Shown here in pieces: positions 35,401-44,790 of a stretch of DNA of 64,000 nucleotides. The stretch is from an uncultured Deferribacteraceae bacterium (GTDB taxonomy: Bacteria > Chrysiogenota > Deferribacteres > Deferribacterales > Mucispirillaceae), in NCBI GenBank assembly GCA_947041165.1, contig CAMRCY010000004.1:18989-82988 (forward strand), in the 5' to 3' direction. How positions within the stretch are numbered: the stretch's first letter is position 1; every line of letters starts with the position of its first letter. The translations under genes and the position numbers were made by a program. The notes beneath the pieces were generated by a model. It saw nothing but the letters and a program-made list of their open reading frames with translations, had not been told where the DNA came from and searched no databases.

Positions 35401-36086
35401 GTATATTGGTGAAAACTATAGTTTGAGTAAGCTTCCTTAGTACCACCTACGAATTGTGATAATGCAAGCTTTGCATCTTTTGGTTTTTCAAAAGTAGCAC
35501 CGTAATATGATGTTGATGAACCTGTAAACTCAAATATCGCAGCTCTACCATATTTATCATAAATAGATCTATATTTTTGAGCTACCTCTTTCATTGCAAC
35601 TTGAGATGGTATTCTAATAAAACCTGTAACATCACCTCTAGCCTTTGTCTGCTTTAATGTATATTTTAATCTACCCGGATGATATAATTTATATTTAAAA
35701 GCTCTAGCTTTCACACAAGTTAATGCTCTAGAGTCATTATACTGTTCTCTATTTCTTAAGTTACCCTCATAATCATAATCACTCTCATCTGAGGTAACTC
35801 TCACTACTCTACCATTTACTACATGAAACTTTGACACACAACGAGCACCTACTCCACAGTTATGAGCACACCCTCCATGATAAGTTTTTGCATTCGATAG
35901 ATCCTCTGGTGAAACAACATTATCTAATCCTCCACCGTTACCTATAAAAATAGGCTCGCCTGATCCTTTCTCACAACCGATAATCGCAGCCGATCCACCT
36001 ACCGCTAACGTAGCTTTTATAAAACTTCGTCTGCTAACAGATAGCTTGCTACTTATCGCATCAACTATACTCTTCATTTTACTCAT
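32475..36086 (-). CDS. Tat-exported molybdopterin oxidoreductase (DmsA-like), copy 1
   Basis: This 1203-residue catalytic subunit of the DMSO-reductase superfamily begins with a Tat signal (SRRSFIK at 18-24, hydrophobic core, Gly-Cys at 37-38 resembling a lipobox). Iron-sulfur ligands are Cys73, Cys77, Cys83 and Cys124; the C-x3-C-x5-C spacing is unusual (C-x3-C in the family). A SNYSFHQ segment near 225 is the likely site of the Ser ligand to molybdenum. The usual WGSN-type pterin motif follows. It is about 400 residues longer than E. coli DmsA. Substrate could be an S- or N-oxide or an oxyanion; the sequence does not decide. Its 3' partner is the DmsB-like gene. Confidence 0.88.
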   Translation of the reverse strand: MSKMKSIVDAISSKLSVSRRSFIKATLAVGGSAAIIGCEKGSGEPIFIGNGGGLDNVVSPEDLSNAKTYHGGCAHNCGVGARCVSKFHVVNGRVVRVTSDESDYDYEGNLRNREQYNDSRALTCVKARAFKYKLYHPGRLKYTLKQTKARGDVTGFIRIPSQVAMKEVAQKYRSIYDKYGRAAIFEFTGSSTSYYGATFEKPKDAKLALSQFVGGTKEAYSNYSFHQYTYAYKLTGHPSMWASDTSSEFRSVGYQFPAIASVVKNVVSWGSNILSTNNSSAWAYIRAIEKMKERRPESKVYFIGPEFVDTGVTCATDWVQLRNYTDSALIMGMFYEMIINTVDADGKIMSKPWLDLEYLDTMVYGFFDSPAYWVHKTSGVIKLTDPGDAGYTKVDEVPAGKSLSAYVMGSDDRLTKLNYNKSKNYTATQFSTVQVESKDRTRNLSTCSYPSKADSKYYYKQDMNSPKTPEWASVICGTPAETIKELAKMYCDPAQHPIFSDFSGGIQKQDNGVISMFTLASLLCVTKTFGLHGEGMFVGVFGVGVKDSGKIGLKTDYLDGSSAIPTGRPALYTDPKMAATMSVKEWFNGIKIAFHDVLKEKGYTGKHIPEWDGITRYVNDDGATKAALVYNYPTNLGPTGGFPTTFPDNGLDYYEFDGKAANTQKFAGTRMIINDGGGIQLNQHSNTNDSAEMYKCLPISGDATNPDTFCLATFDIYLSPTARHSDYIFASAVSLEAGDWKDIGGEKIYRPPVSKLPGEAKDGWRFAYEAYKAQVELGDFNGVTVANSHLKYVGTNATSKAYQSSDVLSLDIVDKAIASPASRFYGMSRDEVFANQYRPRVNQPEPTITDVSKGAFGAKLRINLDKYLEKTVDLSTTPFIFNDTLNTRIVPPAKRPENQGSNEHADFVENSGGNNAIVVVRDWGSGENNIAEWGDGTRPELSGRFHVYNNTMVWDYERRYSKWHGWLPKEQRGQTNKDYEGDPIIYPIPMYLDFRDSFNESYGVFPIKDASGKVVKPGIPENDLSKYKGLTLSTTHDRYRVHSSHAENPLLRELNHRTKGGDYGSGNDWKEYAVMPERHIEGATAPISPMISSAVYKKDMKTASWHEIWINDQDAADRGIAENDLIVVENPIGAVRVIARLTKRCVRGHINLHQGGWYDPNPIDGIDDGGCANTLMSSKPSRLDNGNSQQFAYVKVRKDTLFV

Positions 36087-36478
36087 TACTAGATTCCTCC
36101 TAAAGATAAATAATAGAACAATATTTTATATCTACATTTATAATTTATATAGTTACATACAAATTAATCGATATATATCAATTTAAGTATGTCTTAATTA
36201 ATATATATAATACTTTAAAGATGTCAACGAAAAAACATAATCGCTATTTTATCAAGCAAATTAAGACCTTTTTACTCTTATTCTGATTACTTATCTGTTA
36301 TTAGATTAGCTTTTAAAACAGTATTATTATTTTACTTTCCTATCAATGGTTTCTGAAAGTAGCAACAACAAGTTGTAAAGTAACAGTTCTGCAAATATTA
36401 GTTTATTTAATAGTAAGTAGATGATTTTGATATTATTATTTATTTTTATATATAAAAACTTTACAGATAAATAGGCAA
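36087..36478. other. Upstream region of copy 1, similar to that of copy 2
   Basis: No gene. The first 300 bp match the region upstream of 40699 in patches (for example the TTGACA promoter, GCAAATTAAGAC, and a TTGTAAA-AACAGTT stretch), showing that the duplication included the control region. Confidence 0.55.
36198..36227 (-). promoter_or_regulatory. Promoter of molybdoenzyme operon 1
   Basis: Reverse-strand TTGACA (36227-36222) and an AT-rich -10 (TATATT/ATATTA) about 16-17 nt later, about 120 nt upstream of the ATG. The same arrangement is kept at 40853-40884, which supports its use. Confidence 0.55.
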
Positions 36479-36606
36479 AAAATAAGGAAGAGATTTTACT
36501 CTCTTCCTTACAAATGAAACTATTACTAAACCAGACTTCTACTACAAAATACTCTACTTCTTACTAAACGTGTTACGTAGGTGACTTATTAATTTTAGTT
36601 TTTATA
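36479..36606 (-). pseudogene. Terminator plus remnant of a DmsB-like gene tail
   Basis: This stretch matches 31751-31866, including the terminator hairpin (36484-36509). The part at 36573-36606 still reads SIKTKINKSPT-stop on the reverse strand, like the C-terminus of copy 1 (SIKTKIHKSPTYRI). The intact DmsB copy 2 stops earlier, at 36691, with a different tail. The remnant therefore comes from a lost or recombined gene copy. Confidence 0.65.
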
Positions 36607-36690
36607 CTTTAATTAATCTAAAAGCATATTATAATTACTGCTCTATCCAAAATCAGTTCTGTACAAATATAACGCAAATTCAAGAAACTA

Positions 36691-37308
36691 CTATTTATTT
36701 GTCCCAGTTATTTTCAATGCTTTTCTAGGTTTAATAAGTAATGAAGGACCTGTATCGTTTTCATTATTAACATAAGCATACTTAAATTTGCCTGGTGTCA
36801 CCTGTTCTGCATCTGGATAAGTACGCAGTATTTCATCATAATCTGCAACCTTTATCGCATGAACTGGACAAGATCTAACACATATAGCCTCTTCATCTTT
36901 ATCTAAAAGCTCAACACACATATTACATTTTTGCATCGGGTGAATTATCTCCCAACTCTCTTTAGATATAGGTTCTTGTTTATCATCTGCTATACCTGGT
37001 TCTGCAAAAGGACAAGCGTCGATACACTGTTTTAAGTCGATACACTTACTACGGTCAACGATTACTATTCCGTCAGTTCGTTTAGTGATTGCCCCTGCTG
37101 CACAAGCTGACAGACACGCCGGAGTTTCACAATGGTTACACGATTGAACGAATGAATAAAACGCTCCTTCGCTACCCTCTACTTCATTTGTCCAGTGCTT
37201 GCGATATGACACAGCACCTGGATTAACATTATAATAATCTTTACATGCAACAGTACATGTATTACAACCAATACATCTTGATTGGTCGAAAAAAAATGCC
37301 ATTCTCAT
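36691..37308 (-). CDS. DmsB-like 4Fe-4S electron-transfer subunit, copy 2
   Basis: This 205-residue paralog of the protein at 31821 keeps all four Cys clusters (CIGCNTCTVAC, CNHCETPACLSAC, CIDLKQCIDAC, KCNMC...CVRSC). It starts 10 nt after the stop of its molybdenum subunit. Its C-terminus (KITGTNK) differs from copy 1, and the copy 1-like tail lies as a remnant downstream. Role: electron transfer to the catalytic subunit in the periplasm. Confidence 0.9.
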   Translation of the reverse strand: MRMAFFFDQSRCIGCNTCTVACKDYYNVNPGAVSYRKHWTNEVEGSEGAFYSFVQSCNHCETPACLSACAAGAITKRTDGIVIVDRSKCIDLKQCIDACPFAEPGIADDKQEPISKESWEIIHPMQKCNMCVELLDKDEEAICVRSCPVHAIKVADYDEILRTYPDAEQVTPGKFKYAYVNNENDTGPSLLIKPRKALKITGTNK

Positions 37309-37318
37309 AATCTATCTC

Positions 37319-40300
37319 CTAATAATCGATTTTCGTAACTTTAACCATCGCTGATTGCTGTCCGTTACCATGATCTGCTCTTGATGGTTGTGATGCCATT
37401 AACGTATTAGCGTTACCACCAACATCAACCGTTTTACCACCTATCTCACGTGGGTCATACCATGAACCTTGATGTAAATCAACAAACCCTCTTGAACAAC
37501 GCACCGTTAATCTTGCAACACATCTAACGATACCTATCGGATTTGAAACTTCAACTAAATCTCCATCTTCAAGACCTAACCCTTTACCATCGGTTGCATT
37601 GATATATATCTCACTATATGATGCGATGTTTTTATTGATCTCATCAACTGTTCCATCTGCATTTATCGTTTGATTAGACGTTGGATAAGTTCCACCTTTA
37701 TTAACTGCAAACGCTTTAGGACCTACTGCATACTCATTATAATCATTAGCAGGTTTAAAGTTACCTTTTGCATCTCTACCCGGTACACGGTGTGATAACT
37801 CTCTTAGCATCGGATTTTCTGCTAATGATGAGTGAGTACGATAACGATTATGTGTAGTTGTCATGCAAAACGGCAAATCTTCTATTTTATCTGCACCACC
37901 GTACGCTTCCATAAAGTAATCTTGATATGCATTGTATAATGGTATTTCAAGAACAATCCTATCTCCTTCTAGATCTTTATGTTGCTGTCCACGTTGATTT
38001 GCAGGGAGATAACCGTGATATTTACTAAACTTGTTCTCATACTGCCATACAAATACTGGAGAATAAACTTGAAAACGCCATGCAGATTTAGGTGCAGTAT
38101 CCGTGTTGCTAAACTCGTTACCGTAACCACCTGTTGCTACCTCATTAGTAGGTATCTTGTTACTAGAAGTGATAAATGGATTAGTTACTTTATCCGCTAA
38201 ACCCTTATAAGCATCCATTACTACCTTATGAGTAAGAACTGGAAGAGCATCATCATTCGATTTAGCTGGTAGATAAGGATTCTTTAAAAACTCTTTCCAA
38301 CTCATACCAAAATATGGACTAGTTAGATCTCCGCTTGCTGTGTTAAATTCTTTTCGAACTAACGCTTCAACAGATTTATCCCCACCTGTAAAATCTGCTG
38401 CAGCACCTGCTGCACTTGAATCTACTTTTTCATACGCTTTTAATAGTTCGTTTGCAAAATTCCACATAGGTTTTGCTTCCCCAGGAGGAGTAGATACTTG
38501 TGGCATATATAAATTTGAACCCATATTTGGAGTTATTATATCTTGTTGCTCCCAAGCAGTTGTTGCTGGTAGAACGTAATCACTCCATCTAGGTGTTGCT
38601 GACATAAAATTATCAAATGACATTAAACAAAATGTTTCTCCATCTTTATAATCATTTAAGTCTAAACATTCTAACATCTCTCTTGAATCGTTTGAGTTCT
38701 CATGCTGGTTCATAAATATATTACCACCAGTGTTATACATTAAACGAATACCTGAACGCTTTTCATTACCTAGATTACCAACTTGTCTTCCTTCCCAATC
38801 GTAGAATGTATGTCCACTATCCGTATATGTTTCTATCACACCATCAGCATCTCTTTTCCACTTTATAAATGTTTTTGTACCACCATCATCCCAATAAACA
38901 TCTGGTGTTGTCTCTGTACCTTTTTCATAGTTAGGGATATATTTAGCCTTGTATCCATTCTTTTGTAACTCTTTTGCATAAGCCATTTTCATAGCTGTAT
39001 GCCATGCTGTACATGATGCTCTAGCTTTATTAGCAACAGGAAATCCAGTGGCTAACAGTGGACGATTAACTTTAACTTTTAAAGCTTTAGGATCTGCTGT
39101 CGATGATGGCTTGATATACCAAAAAAATCCTGCACCCTCTGTACCTACATTTTTTGTTATTACATGTAACGCTTGAACTGCAAATAAGTTAATTACTCCG
39201 TCTGCTTGTTTTTGCATACCACCAGACCACGAAGATATTACAGGGCCTCCTTTAGCATAAACCTCTGCAAAACGCTTAATAGCTTCAACTGGAACTCCAG
39301 TTATAGCTGATGCCCATTCAGGAGTTTTTGGAGTTTTGAAATCTTTCTTTGTTTTATATTTTGTGCTAACAACAGTAGCTGTAATATCATATGAACATGA
39401 TGCCCAACGTTTCATAGTACCATTAATCTTTGTTAACTCAACCGCTGTATAGTTTGTAGTAGTATCGCTATACGCTTTTGCACTACTATTATTACCAAGC
39501 ACCCAAGAACTATATGATCTACCCGCTGGAACTGCTTCAATTTTTCTAGTTCCTGTATCTGTAGTAATCGTACCCGCTGCTTCATCTATAGAGTATGCTG
39601 GAGAATCAAAAAAACCGTATACCATCGTATCAAGATAATCAACATCTAGCCATGGATTAGCTTTTAATGCTCCTGTTGTTAAATCAAATGTCATATCTAA
39701 CATATGATAGACCATACCTGCAACTAATGCCGCATCTGTATAAGGTTTTGATACTAACCACTCATCAGCTAAAGTTACGCCACCATCTGAAAAATATGGA
39801 CCAACGAAGTAAACTTTTGCATTACTATCACGAACTTTCATATCCTCCATACTTTTAACATAAGCAAATGTATTATTATTCCGTGTAGAGATCGCGTTAT
39901 CACCCCATAACACGATGTTCTTACCGTGCTTAGCGATACTGTTACTATTCACATTTTTCCCGTCTACTCCAGTATAATTATCACCTAAATAAGTATATTG
40001 GTGAGAACTATATGTTCCGTAAAACAAATTTTGAGCCCCACCCATATACCTAAAAACAACCCCACTTGTTAAGCCCTTATACCCTGATCCCATTGGACCA
40101 GTTGATGCACCTTGAAACTGCCCTGCAGATGCACCAGAAGCATACAACGAATAAATACCATCTATACCATATTTATCAATAACAGCTTTATGTTTTGTAG
40201 CAAGCTCTGTTAACGCCTGATCCCATGATATACGTATAAAGCCTGTTAAGTCTCCACGCGTTTTAGTTTGCTTTAATGGATATAATAATCTACCCGGATG

Positions 40301-40699
40301 ATATAAACGATATTTGTAACTACGACATCTTGTACATGCTCTTGTTTGTGGGAAATTTCTACTATTTTTATCTAAAAAAGTTCCATCTGACGTATGAGTG
40401 CTTTCATCAGTTAATATTCTAGCTATACGACCGTTTGAAACCTCTGCAACTGATACGCAACGACCACCACAGTTGTGAGTTCCTGAACCATAAAATCTTT
40501 CATAGGTTTTTGGATCAGTTGGATCTCCTGAACCACCATCTCCTGAACCATCTCCTACAAAAATAGGTTCTCCTGATCCTTTCTCACAACCGATAATCGC
40601 AGCAGATCCGCCTACCGCTAACGTAGCTTTTATAAAACTTCGTCTGCTAACAGATAACTTACTACTTATCGCATCAACGATACTCTTCATTTTACTCAT
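37319..40699 (-). CDS. Tat-exported molybdopterin oxidoreductase (DmsA-like), copy 2
   Basis: This 1126-residue paralog of the protein at 32475 has the first 47 residues identical, including the Tat motif SRRSFIK, while the body is strongly diverged. Cysteines near the N-terminus are Cys77, Cys81 and Cys122 (with Cys125 adjacent). The position of the first ligand (residue 73) is Gly, so the [4Fe-4S] site may be absent or use Cys125 or His75. YGTYSSHQ near 225 is the likely region of the molybdenum ligand, and LWGDNAISTR the pterin motif. Different substrate from copy 1 is likely. No membrane anchor gene is nearby. Confidence 0.87.
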   Translation of the reverse strand: MSKMKSIVDAISSKLSVSRRSFIKATLAVGGSAAIIGCEKGSGEPIFVGDGSGDGGSGDPTDPKTYERFYGSGTHNCGGRCVSVAEVSNGRIARILTDESTHTSDGTFLDKNSRNFPQTRACTRCRSYKYRLYHPGRLLYPLKQTKTRGDLTGFIRISWDQALTELATKHKAVIDKYGIDGIYSLYASGASAGQFQGASTGPMGSGYKGLTSGVVFRYMGGAQNLFYGTYSSHQYTYLGDNYTGVDGKNVNSNSIAKHGKNIVLWGDNAISTRNNNTFAYVKSMEDMKVRDSNAKVYFVGPYFSDGGVTLADEWLVSKPYTDAALVAGMVYHMLDMTFDLTTGALKANPWLDVDYLDTMVYGFFDSPAYSIDEAAGTITTDTGTRKIEAVPAGRSYSSWVLGNNSSAKAYSDTTTNYTAVELTKINGTMKRWASCSYDITATVVSTKYKTKKDFKTPKTPEWASAITGVPVEAIKRFAEVYAKGGPVISSWSGGMQKQADGVINLFAVQALHVITKNVGTEGAGFFWYIKPSSTADPKALKVKVNRPLLATGFPVANKARASCTAWHTAMKMAYAKELQKNGYKAKYIPNYEKGTETTPDVYWDDGGTKTFIKWKRDADGVIETYTDSGHTFYDWEGRQVGNLGNEKRSGIRLMYNTGGNIFMNQHENSNDSREMLECLDLNDYKDGETFCLMSFDNFMSATPRWSDYVLPATTAWEQQDIITPNMGSNLYMPQVSTPPGEAKPMWNFANELLKAYEKVDSSAAGAAADFTGGDKSVEALVRKEFNTASGDLTSPYFGMSWKEFLKNPYLPAKSNDDALPVLTHKVVMDAYKGLADKVTNPFITSSNKIPTNEVATGGYGNEFSNTDTAPKSAWRFQVYSPVFVWQYENKFSKYHGYLPANQRGQQHKDLEGDRIVLEIPLYNAYQDYFMEAYGGADKIEDLPFCMTTTHNRYRTHSSLAENPMLRELSHRVPGRDAKGNFKPANDYNEYAVGPKAFAVNKGGTYPTSNQTINADGTVDEINKNIASYSEIYINATDGKGLGLEDGDLVEVSNPIGIVRCVARLTVRCSRGFVDLHQGSWYDPREIGGKTVDVGGNANTLMASQPSRADHGNGQQSAMVKVTKIDY

Positions 40700-40852
40700 T
40701 ACTAGATTCCCCCTAAATATACATAATAGAACACTATTTTAGTATCAATACTCATAATCCATATATCTTCATAAATTACAACGTACAACATTCACACAAA
40801 TGACAATATATATATGATAGTTAATATAGATGTATCATTTTTAATATATTTC

Positions 40853-40884
40853 AATTAATATATATTATACTTACAGGATGTCAA
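40853..40884 (-). promoter_or_regulatory. Promoter of molybdoenzyme operon 2
   Basis: Reverse-strand TTGACA (40884-40879) with an AT-rich -10 about 16-17 nt later, in the same position as in copy 1. No FNR-like or other operator is clear by eye. Confidence 0.55.
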
Positions 40885-41658
40885 TGAAAAAATAAAATCC
40901 TTATTTTATAAAGCAAATTAAGACTATTTCGCTCTTGTTAAGATTATTTATATGTTTTTTTATCAGATTTTAGAACTATGTTATTATTTCCCTTTAAAAT
41001 CAATAGTTTTTAAAAATCAATAATAACAAGATGTAAAACAACAGTTTTAAAATATAGATCTACTAGTATCTAAATTGAAAATATAAAACTTTAAAAAATA
41101 TTCTAATTTTCTAAAATATCGTAAAAAAATAATGTTTAAGTATAACTTTAACAATACTTATTACAAAATAAATAGTATTTTAAATATTCAAAGTAGGAAT
41201 AATTCCCCTTATTTGATACAATTTTTCATCGTTTATATATGCATATAATAAATTATTTATATTTCTACGGCACGTTTCTTGCTATTAAATATACGTTACT
41301 AAAAGTAATACACTCTAATTACTATAGTGATTTTCAATAACAACGGGGCGACTGTTCTTGCCAATGCTTTAAATTATATTAAGTATTTTGATTAATATAA
41401 CTCCTTTATCATGAGCGACTTTTAATATCCATTACTAGCAACTAGCAATGATTAGTTGATTATGTTAGGAAGGATTTTAGAGGTTTCGAATCAAACAAAA
41501 AATGTTTTAACAATTATTAATGTTTTGGTGTATCCAAAGATCAGATTTATATTTAATACTGCTTTATGCATAATACTTATAACTCAGATTATTAAACTCT
41601 ATTAAATTGATAACAAACATAATTTAGCTTCACATCACAGAAAGGAGAAAGCGAAATA
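40885..41658. other. Long intergenic region, no gene seen
   Basis: About 770 AT-rich bases between divergent genes. The first 200 are the duplicated control region of the molybdoenzyme; the rest shows no ORF, RNA gene or strong repeat. Confidence 0.5.
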
Positions 41659-42702
41659 ATGATAGATAACAAAATTCAAAATAGTAACTATTATAACTCA
41701 ATTAATAGTTCTAACAACACAACTAACATAAATAAAAATGTAGCTACTGACTTTAATAGTCTGATCGCAGGTTCTAGTAATACAGCTAATAAATATATGG
41801 ATACTGTTCAGCAATTTAGTAATATTACTAAAAGTAGTAAAAGTATAGGCAACGCATATAATAATGCAATTAAAAATTATGACACTATCCCTAAAAGCAG
41901 TAACGGTGTAGAGGATCGTTACAATAGCGAAAACAACGCTACTGAAAATGTCGATCCGAACGATTACAACATACCGATACCTACTATCAGAAGTGATCAT
42001 ACTGGAGCTACCTATCATACAGGTTTAGGAGAAGATAATGGAGTGCTCTTCTCAGGATCAACAACTAAGAGAATGGTTTTTGATATTAGGTATGCTGAAC
42101 ACTCTACTGATGAAAATCCTATAATGTCTGCACGGGGACAAGATGAAAATGGAGAACCATTTACACAGTTAATCACTCTGAATAAAGTGAACCCTAGTGA
42201 TGCAACTCCTGTAGAAATAATCGCATTACAATCTCACCTACAAACAGATGAAGATGAGCTATTAATAGGTGATACTTTTCTGATGAATGGCTCTTACGGT
42301 TATAATGAATACGGTGGAAACCTTAACGATAGAAATAATTACATTTCATCACTTAGAGCGGATGAACATCGATACTCTTATTCAATAAATAACGGACCCG
42401 AAGTACCGCTTGACTTAACAACAATATTAAATAGGTTTACAGACTTTATGAACAAACATAATATCGCTGAACAGGATGATTCTGCGAAACTTGACGCAGC
42501 TTATAAACAAAAATTAATAACTGATGCATCAGAAGAGTTAGACGATTTAGTTGTAGAGAGTCTTGTAAATGAAGCTAATTTAGAGGATGAATTATTAGAA
42601 CAGTTAGATACAAGTAAAGATGATGATAACGTAAATAAAGATGATAGTAATTTCAATAAAGATGGTGGTAGTTTCAATAAAGATGGTGGTAGTTTAGTTT
42701 GA
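41659..42702 (+). CDS. Asn-rich protein of unknown function
   Basis: This 347-residue protein has a good GAAAGGAGAAAG ribosome binding site. Residues 1-110 are Asn/Ser-rich and low-complexity. Residues 110-290 look folded (for example IPIPTIRSDHTGATYHTG and TKRMVFDIRYAEH). The tail is acidic and ends in repeats of NKDGGSF (21 bp per unit). No signal peptide is present. It resembles flagellar-hook-length or secreted structural proteins only in its composition. The reading frame continues past the TGA, see the next entry. Confidence 0.7.
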   Translation: MIDNKIQNSNYYNSINSSNNTTNINKNVATDFNSLIAGSSNTANKYMDTVQQFSNITKSSKSIGNAYNNAIKNYDTIPKSSNGVEDRYNSENNATENVDPNDYNIPIPTIRSDHTGATYHTGLGEDNGVLFSGSTTKRMVFDIRYAEHSTDENPIMSARGQDENGEPFTQLITLNKVNPSDATPVEIIALQSHLQTDEDELLIGDTFLMNGSYGYNEYGGNLNDRNNYISSLRADEHRYSYSINNGPEVPLDLTTILNRFTDFMNKHNIAEQDDSAKLDAAYKQKLITDASEELDDLVVESLVNEANLEDELLEQLDTSKDDDNVNKDDSNFNKDGGSFNKDGGSLV

Positions 42703-42861
42703 TTTAATTGGATTTGATTTGGTTTTAAAAAATGGCTTACTGAGAATTTTGAAACTATACGTTCTGAGAGTTGCTTTGATATTAAACTTGATCTAATTGA
42801 TCCAACTTCTACTAATTACGGTTCACTTAAATTTACCTTAAAGTTAAGATTCATATTTTAG
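42703..42861 (+). pseudogene. In-frame 3' remnant after the stop of the Asn-rich gene
   Basis: In the same frame, after the TGA at 42700-42702 and a second TGA four codons on, 45 sense codons follow (from KKWLTENFETIRSES to LKLRFIF) to a TAG at 42859-42861. They have a normal protein-like composition, so the ancestral gene may have been longer and lost its end by nonsense changes. This is a guess from composition and frame. Confidence 0.4.
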
Positions 42862-42920
42862 GGATACGCTTAACGGTTTGGGTTAGTCACTTATGGTTAG
42901 TGTTGAGCTTAGGGTTGTAA

Positions 42921-42984
<64 letters not shown>

Positions 42985-43074
42985 TAACTTTTAGATTTAT
43001 ATAGTGTTAGATGGGTGCAAAATCATCATCTATATTTATACAAAAGGTAAAATATGACACAGTAAAAATCAAAA

Positions 43075-43830
43075 TTATAAACTGCTTCTCTCCTTCCAGC
43101 TAAGCCACTTATCTGTACCGCTCATAATTATATCTATAGACTCTTGAGGACATACATTAAATATCAAATCTAAAACTGATAGATAAGGAACAAAGTCACT
43201 ACAGTTCGTCTGTGGGTATGGTTTTGGGATAAAATTCTGAAATAATACCTCTACTTCGCAGTCAGGAAAAACTTCATCTTCTTTCATATAATCAAAAGAG
43301 CCGTTAGCACAGATATATGTAGTCGCACCTGCCCAATTTAAAATTTCTAAAACCCTCTTAGATCTAGTCGATGTTGAACCTGTTTCCTGTGTAAAATCTG
43401 AACTATATAAAAACTCTCTCTTTATATTTAGATATGTGCAAACTAGTTTTATAAAATCAATATTTATATCAGCCAAGATTTTATAATCACACATTAACCA
43501 TTTTTCTGCCATCGGCATAACTTCATTAAAGTATTTTGCTTTGCTATAGTTTGATGTAAGTCTACGCAAAAACTTCTCTTTCCATGCATGATCTTCAAAC
43601 AATAAAGCTTCATTAATATTTTTTTTAAAGCTTTTACTTTTTTGTATAGGAATTGTATAGTAGCCCGTATCACTACTAAAAGTAAATAACTTATTTCGCA
43701 GATGGGTAGACCCGATAGACAGTTGGTAGTCATCAAGAAAAACAAACTTGTCAGATATATTTATCATTTCATAAAAACCTTGCCATGAAAGAAAAGTTGG
43801 TTGCATTAATGATACTTTTACTTCTTTCAT
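43075..43830 (-). CDS. WbqC-like family protein
   Basis: This 251-residue protein matches the WbqC-like family: MQPTFLSWQGFYEMI near the start, FLDDYQLSIGSTHLRNK near 31-47, YTIPIQKS and YICANGSFDYM near 172. Members sit in O-antigen and other glycan clusters, with a proposed acyl- or amino-transfer role on nucleotide sugars; the chemistry is not settled. It is the last gene of the leftward glycan cluster. Confidence 0.82.
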   Translation of the reverse strand: MKEVKVSLMQPTFLSWQGFYEMINISDKFVFLDDYQLSIGSTHLRNKLFTFSSDTGYYTIPIQKSKSFKKNINEALLFEDHAWKEKFLRRLTSNYSKAKYFNEVMPMAEKWLMCDYKILADINIDFIKLVCTYLNIKREFLYSSDFTQETGSTSTRSKRVLEILNWAGATTYICANGSFDYMKEDEVFPDCEVEVLFQNFIPKPYPQTNCSDFVPYLSVLDLIFNVCPQESIDIIMSGTDKWLSWKERSSL

Positions 43831-43842
43831 AAATAAACCCTA

Positions 43843-44724
43843 CTATAATGTAACATAAAACATAGCTAATCTACCGTAATCTAAATTAGCACTGCACTCC
43901 ATAAGTTTTATATATTCATCAACGTTTTGTTTTACTAAATGATTATCAATCAAAACCCTTGCATTATGAGAACCCTTACCTATATCATTATTTTTATAGT
44001 AGTTAGAGTGATCATTAGCAAGATACATTTCTATCGGAAAATCTGCTTGTTTTAAAAATATTTTAAAACCTAGTTCCTTGAGAGTATTTTCTAAATTATC
44101 AAAATTAAAGTAGTTAATAACATCTGTAGAAATAACATACTTATCATCAATAAAATTATTGTCTTTTAAAAAATTAGTGAACTTTGAGAAATTATTTCCA
44201 GTAGTCACTCTAAACAAACTATCTTTATGCATTACAGATTTAACTTTTTGTAATAATAATACCGGATCATTAACAATAAAAATAATCTGATCTAAATTTA
44301 TATAATCATACTTCAAATCCTTTTTATTTAATTCATCTAAAATATCATAAATATTTCCTTGTGTAAAAAATTTAATAAGATCTTCATTGAAACGATTTAT
44401 CCCGTCTTTTGAAAAATCACATAGCGATACATTCCAGCCATTGTCGTGAAAATATTTTGAAAAAAATCCTTCTCCACATCCAAGATCCAGCACGCTACCT
44501 TCTGTTTTTTTTGAGAACATACTATATATACGGCTTGCAACTAACGCTCTGTTTTTAAAATAGATTAACTCATCTGACGTATACGATTTACTATATGCTT
44601 TAGTATGTTTATTAGATTCTTGATAATATTCATCTCTATATATTTTTTCAATGTCTTCAACACTTGGAGCTACTTCTAGGCTATAAAATCCATACTCATG
44701 TTTAACTAACTTTTCATCAGCCAT
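43843..44724 (-). CDS. SAM-dependent methyltransferase
   Basis: This 293-residue protein has a class I methyltransferase fold with motif I SVLDLGCGEGFFSKYF near 76-91 and post-I SLCDFS. The acceptor is unknown; a sugar, lipid or protein of the neighbouring glycan pathway is likely. It starts 66 nt after the HAD gene and ends 12 nt before the WbqC-like gene. Confidence 0.82.
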   Translation of the reverse strand: MADEKLVKHEYGFYSLEVAPSVEDIEKIYRDEYYQESNKHTKAYSKSYTSDELIYFKNRALVASRIYSMFSKKTEGSVLDLGCGEGFFSKYFHDNGWNVSLCDFSKDGINRFNEDLIKFFTQGNIYDILDELNKKDLKYDYINLDQIIFIVNDPVLLLQKVKSVMHKDSLFRVTTGNNFSKFTNFLKDNNFIDDKYVISTDVINYFNFDNLENTLKELGFKIFLKQADFPIEMYLANDHSNYYKNNDIGKGSHNARVLIDNHLVKQNVDEYIKLMECSANLDYGRLAMFYVTL

Positions 44725-44790
44725 CTCTTACCTCTACTTTTTATTAATAAATTATTTTAAACAGCAAATTCACTTCATAAAACATTAACA

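Noticed and set aside
42700..42717. TGA read as tryptophan (recoded genetic code)
   Set aside because: Trp is encoded by TGG throughout the window, and only this gene shows sense codons after TGA. Local truncation is simpler.
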